The position numbers were made by a program, and so were the translations under genes. The notes beneath the pieces were generated by a model. That model ran no database searches, had not been told where the DNA came from, and worked only from the letters and a program-made list of their open reading frames with translations. Below, one piece after another: positions 62,097-64,000 of a stretch of DNA of 64,000 nt. The stretch comes from JBHIKY01 sp042139015 (GTDB taxonomy: Bacteria > Bacillota > Bacilli > Bacillales > Marinococcaceae), in NCBI RefSeq assembly GCF_042139015.1, contig NZ_JBHIKY010000004.1, forward strand, positions 175,967 to 239,966, written 5' to 3'. Positions within the stretch are counted from its first letter, which is position 1. The number at the start of each line of letters is the position of its first letter.

Positions 62097-62546
62097 CTAT
62101 TCAGATGTCCATTCATATAGAAGATCAGGTAAATTCTCTTCATTCTTATGACCTCTGTCAATGATTTTAAATCCATTCTTTTCATAAAATCGTTGTGCCT
62201 TCTTATTTATTTCAAACGTATACAGCGATAAACTTCCACTTGATTGTACTTTTGCTTTCTTTAGTAATGTTTGACCAATACCGATACCTTGATAATCTAA
62301 GTGTATATATAATTGGTTTATTTCACTTTCATTAAATGCAATCATTCCAACTATCTTTTCATCAATTAACGCTAACTCTACCTTGTACTGTTTATTCAAT
62401 ATCTCCTTTAGAAAATAATCGTGATCTGCAAAACTGTGAATTTCTTTCTGGCCAATAGCCAGTTCCTTACTTACTCTCCACATTGACACCATTTGTTCAG
62501 CGTACTTAGCATGGTACGGTTGGATAGTGACTTTGTGCTTGTTCAC
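62097..62546 (-). CDS. GNAT acetyltransferase
   Basis: A 149-residue acetyltransferase. INQLYIHLDYQGIGIGQTLL carries the acetyl-CoA-binding loop (QGIGIG) near residue 87, and FEINKKAQRFYEKNGFKII is the C-terminal GNAT signature. Substrate unknown. Confidence 0.87.
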   Translation of the reverse strand: MNKHKVTIQPYHAKYAEQMVSMWRVSKELAIGQKEIHSFADHDYFLKEILNKQYKVELALIDEKIVGMIAFNESEINQLYIHLDYQGIGIGQTLLKKAKVQSSGSLSLYTFEINKKAQRFYEKNGFKIIDRGHKNEENLPDLLYEWTSE

Positions 62547-62644
62547 TACAATATCCTCCTCAAGTTTTTCACATTGTAAAAGTGCTTTTTATTAATAAAA
62601 CCACTTAGAAACCGCACATGCTCCATTACTTTATCTACCTTGGA

Positions 62645-63190
62645 CTATCTGTTTTGAGCCTGCATGAGTTCATATATCCTGCGGGCAGTATTTACATTTC
62701 TTATCGTCACCTGTTTGTATATCTTTGATCCAACGATCTTTGACATTCCGCTTTTGGTTACATTTTTCTTGTCTACAGACCATAGAATTGCGCCAGGAAC
62801 ATATTTCACCGTGTCAATATTGGGTTTGATGACTAAATTTTCAAGTACTGATTCTTTATCAATTTCATCCCATAAGAACATAACATCACTTTTCATGTCT
62901 TTGTCATTTTTCCATGTGGCTGGAATAGCGTTAATAACTCCTCTGATATCCTCTATACTGCGCACTACTACATGAATGTGTAATTCAAAATCAGAATGGA
63001 TTGCTTCTTCTAGGATTCGTGATAGTTCAGTTTTTGATAAGCCATCATAGGAAAAAATAATATTCCCTGTATTGATGTACGTCCCTACATCATTCATTCC
63101 GGCTTTTTCAAATGTATGTTTAAGCAGTTTCATATCAATTTTGTTTTTCCCGCCAACATTAATCCCCCGAAGAAGAGCGATATAAATCAT
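62645..63190 (-). CDS. DUF1697 protein
   Basis: A 181-residue protein of the DUF1697 family, recognised by YIALLRGINVGGKNKIDMK at the N-terminus and the TYINTGNIIFSYD block near residue 37. ATG 63190 has GGAGGTGGG just upstream. Family function unknown. Confidence 0.88.
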   Translation of the reverse strand: MIYIALLRGINVGGKNKIDMKLLKHTFEKAGMNDVGTYINTGNIIFSYDGLSKTELSRILEEAIHSDFELHIHVVVRSIEDIRGVINAIPATWKNDKDMKSDVMFLWDEIDKESVLENLVIKPNIDTVKYVPGAILWSVDKKNVTKSGMSKIVGSKIYKQVTIRNVNTARRIYELMQAQNR

Positions 63191-63220
63191 AACCCACCTC
63201 CTTTCACTTCCTAGATCCAT

Positions 63221-63571
63221 TTAAATATGAGTTAAGATATTAACGAGTTTCTCAAACGGATCCTTCACATAAAAACGACGGACCCCCCATGGTTCTATTG
63301 TTGGGCCATACTCAATTGGAATTTCAGCATTTTTAATGCGATCGATCACTTCATCCAGATCATCAACTTCAATTGACAAATCAGGTACCGGTGTACCAGA
63401 TCCCCCCTCAGATAAAAAACTGATTTGAGTGGCCATCTGCTCATTTGATCCGTAAGTTGCAATAAATCCAAGGTCCATTTTTTGATTCAGTCCAAGTATT
63501 TGTTCATAGAAGTGTTTTGCTTTGGCAATGTTCTGCGTTTCGATATTAGCAACAATTCGCTTGACCTTCAT
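63221..63571 (-). CDS. VOC-family protein
   Basis: A 116-residue glyoxalase-like protein. The two half-barrels start at ETQNIAKAKHFYEQILGL (residues 12-29) and LSIEVDDLDEVIDRIKNA (near residue 70). It ends in FYVKDPFEKLVNILTH with the typical acidic ligand. It lies 31 bases upstream of the DUF1697 gene on the same strand and may be co-transcribed. Substrate unknown. Confidence 0.85.
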   Translation of the reverse strand: MKVKRIVANIETQNIAKAKHFYEQILGLNQKMDLGFIATYGSNEQMATQISFLSEGGSGTPVPDLSIEVDDLDEVIDRIKNAEIPIEYGPTIEPWGVRRFYVKDPFEKLVNILTHI

Positions 63572-63775
63572 TTTACACCTCCAAGATATTTTGAAGTTTT
63601 TTGTTACCCTAGGGTGTTGTATAGCTTCCGCATTATTACTCCAATAACCTGCAAAAACTGAATGATAAAATCCAGTCTAGCTATTCTCACGCAAAAAATG
63701 TATAAAATGCCTTCACCAAACGTCTTGTACAATTTGATTTCAAATTCATAGGATGAAAGCAAAGGAGGTGTATGT

Positions 63776-63913
63776 ATGGATATAAAAAGTAAATTAAAAG
63801 AGATAAAAACTAAACAAATTAAACAACAGCAAAATGATTCGATTTCAGATATTTATACTACAGATAAAGCTGATGTAACTGCTAATCTAGAGTTAACACA
63901 TTCTGCTCGATAG
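63776..63913 (+). CDS. 45-residue peptide of unknown function
   Basis: ATG with AAAGGAGG seven bases upstream. The product starts MDIKSKLKEIKTKQIKQQQ, a lysine/glutamine-rich helix, and ends DVTANLELTHSAR. There is no signal peptide, cysteine or hydrophobic segment. Candidates are a bacteriocin/RiPP-type precursor or a small regulatory peptide. The genes that would tell lie beyond the window edge. Confidence 0.5.
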   Translation: MDIKSKLKEIKTKQIKQQQNDSISDIYTTDKADVTANLELTHSAR

Positions 63914-63939
63914 AATTGAACACTTTTTAATAACTATCC

Positions 63940-63992
63940 CTCCCCGATCATGTAAACTTACATGAGTATGCTAGTTTGTGATTGGGAGGGCA
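63940..63992 (+). other. Hairpin at the window edge
   Basis: CCCTCCC and ATCA (about 63943-63955) pair with TGAT and GGGAGGG (about 63977-63990), with an inner CATGTAA/TTACATG palindrome. It follows the 45-residue peptide gene by 30 bases. It may be a leader structure or element end; the window is cut here. Confidence 0.45.
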
Positions 63993-64000
63993 TGAAGGGT

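Noticed and set aside
1..64000. tRNA, rRNA, CRISPR arrays, prophage or complete insertion sequences
   Set aside because: Looked for and not seen; only the REP/MITE-like element near 31 kb has mobile character.

Overview
The window looks like a chromosomal segment of a low-GC Gram-positive bacterium of the Bacillaceae, probably a salt- or alkali-tolerant one. Supporting signs are strong AGGAGG-type ribosome binding sites, TTG/GTG starts, intrinsic terminators, cre-like sites, HelD, AraR- and IolR-type regulators, a bacillus-like iol operon with a sodium-coupled transporter, and acidic extracellular lipoproteins. The genus is inference. No tRNA, rRNA, CRISPR array, prophage or complete insertion sequence was seen.

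The left part (1-16 kb) holds the 5' part of helD; an orphan transcription unit (ideal promoter plus strong terminator, no ORF) that is a small-RNA candidate; a class I fructose-bisphosphate aldolase; a ribokinase gene broken by an early amber codon; a DapA-like aldolase; a LacI regulator; and a sucrose-type operon (binding protein, two permeases, GH32 hydrolase, no ATPase) behind a promoter with a palindromic operator. A CitMHS transporter/AtuA/AtuA-C operon follows, with a decayed LysR gene beside it, then a threonine dehydratase. From 17 to 24 kb lies a galactitol-type locus: PRD regulator, PTS EIIA, EIIB and EIIC, and two zinc dehydrogenases separated by a 51-residue membrane peptide.

From 24 to 31 kb are accessory genes: an acetyltransferase behind a terminator-bearing leader, a frameshifted DUF1643 gene, an MFS transporter, a broken formylglycine-enzyme-like gene, and a LacI gene with a cre site and an auto-operator. 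A palindromic repeat element comes next. At 31-43 kb the myo-inositol operon (iolA-B-C-D-G-E, sodium symporter, second dehydrogenase, iolJ-type aldolase) diverges from iolR and a tautomerase. Orphan EIIA/EIIB genes follow.

From 44 to 51 kb are mixed single genes, including a TetR remnant, a hydrolase frameshifted by an 8-bp tandem duplication, a PRC-barrel gene with a near-perfect sigma-B promoter and a frameshifted reductase gene. At 51-58 kb an arabinan-oligosaccharide locus (araN-P-Q, abfA, yesL, araR) has an AraR-like operator overlapping its -10. The right end has a PAP2/haloperoxidase-like enzyme, an ABC exporter behind an 18-codon leader peptide with competing RNA pairings, two GNAT/DUF1697-type genes, a VOC protein, and a 45-residue peptide gene followed by a hairpin cut by the edge.

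The overall picture is a carbohydrate-scavenging region: polyols, inositol, sucrose-like sugars and arabinan fragments, each with its own repressor and often a cre site. Seven accessory genes carry clear inactivating lesions. The most interesting undescribed signals are the orphan transcription unit near 1.9 kb, the two leader regions that look like attenuators (near 23.8 and 60.1 kb), and the small peptide genes.
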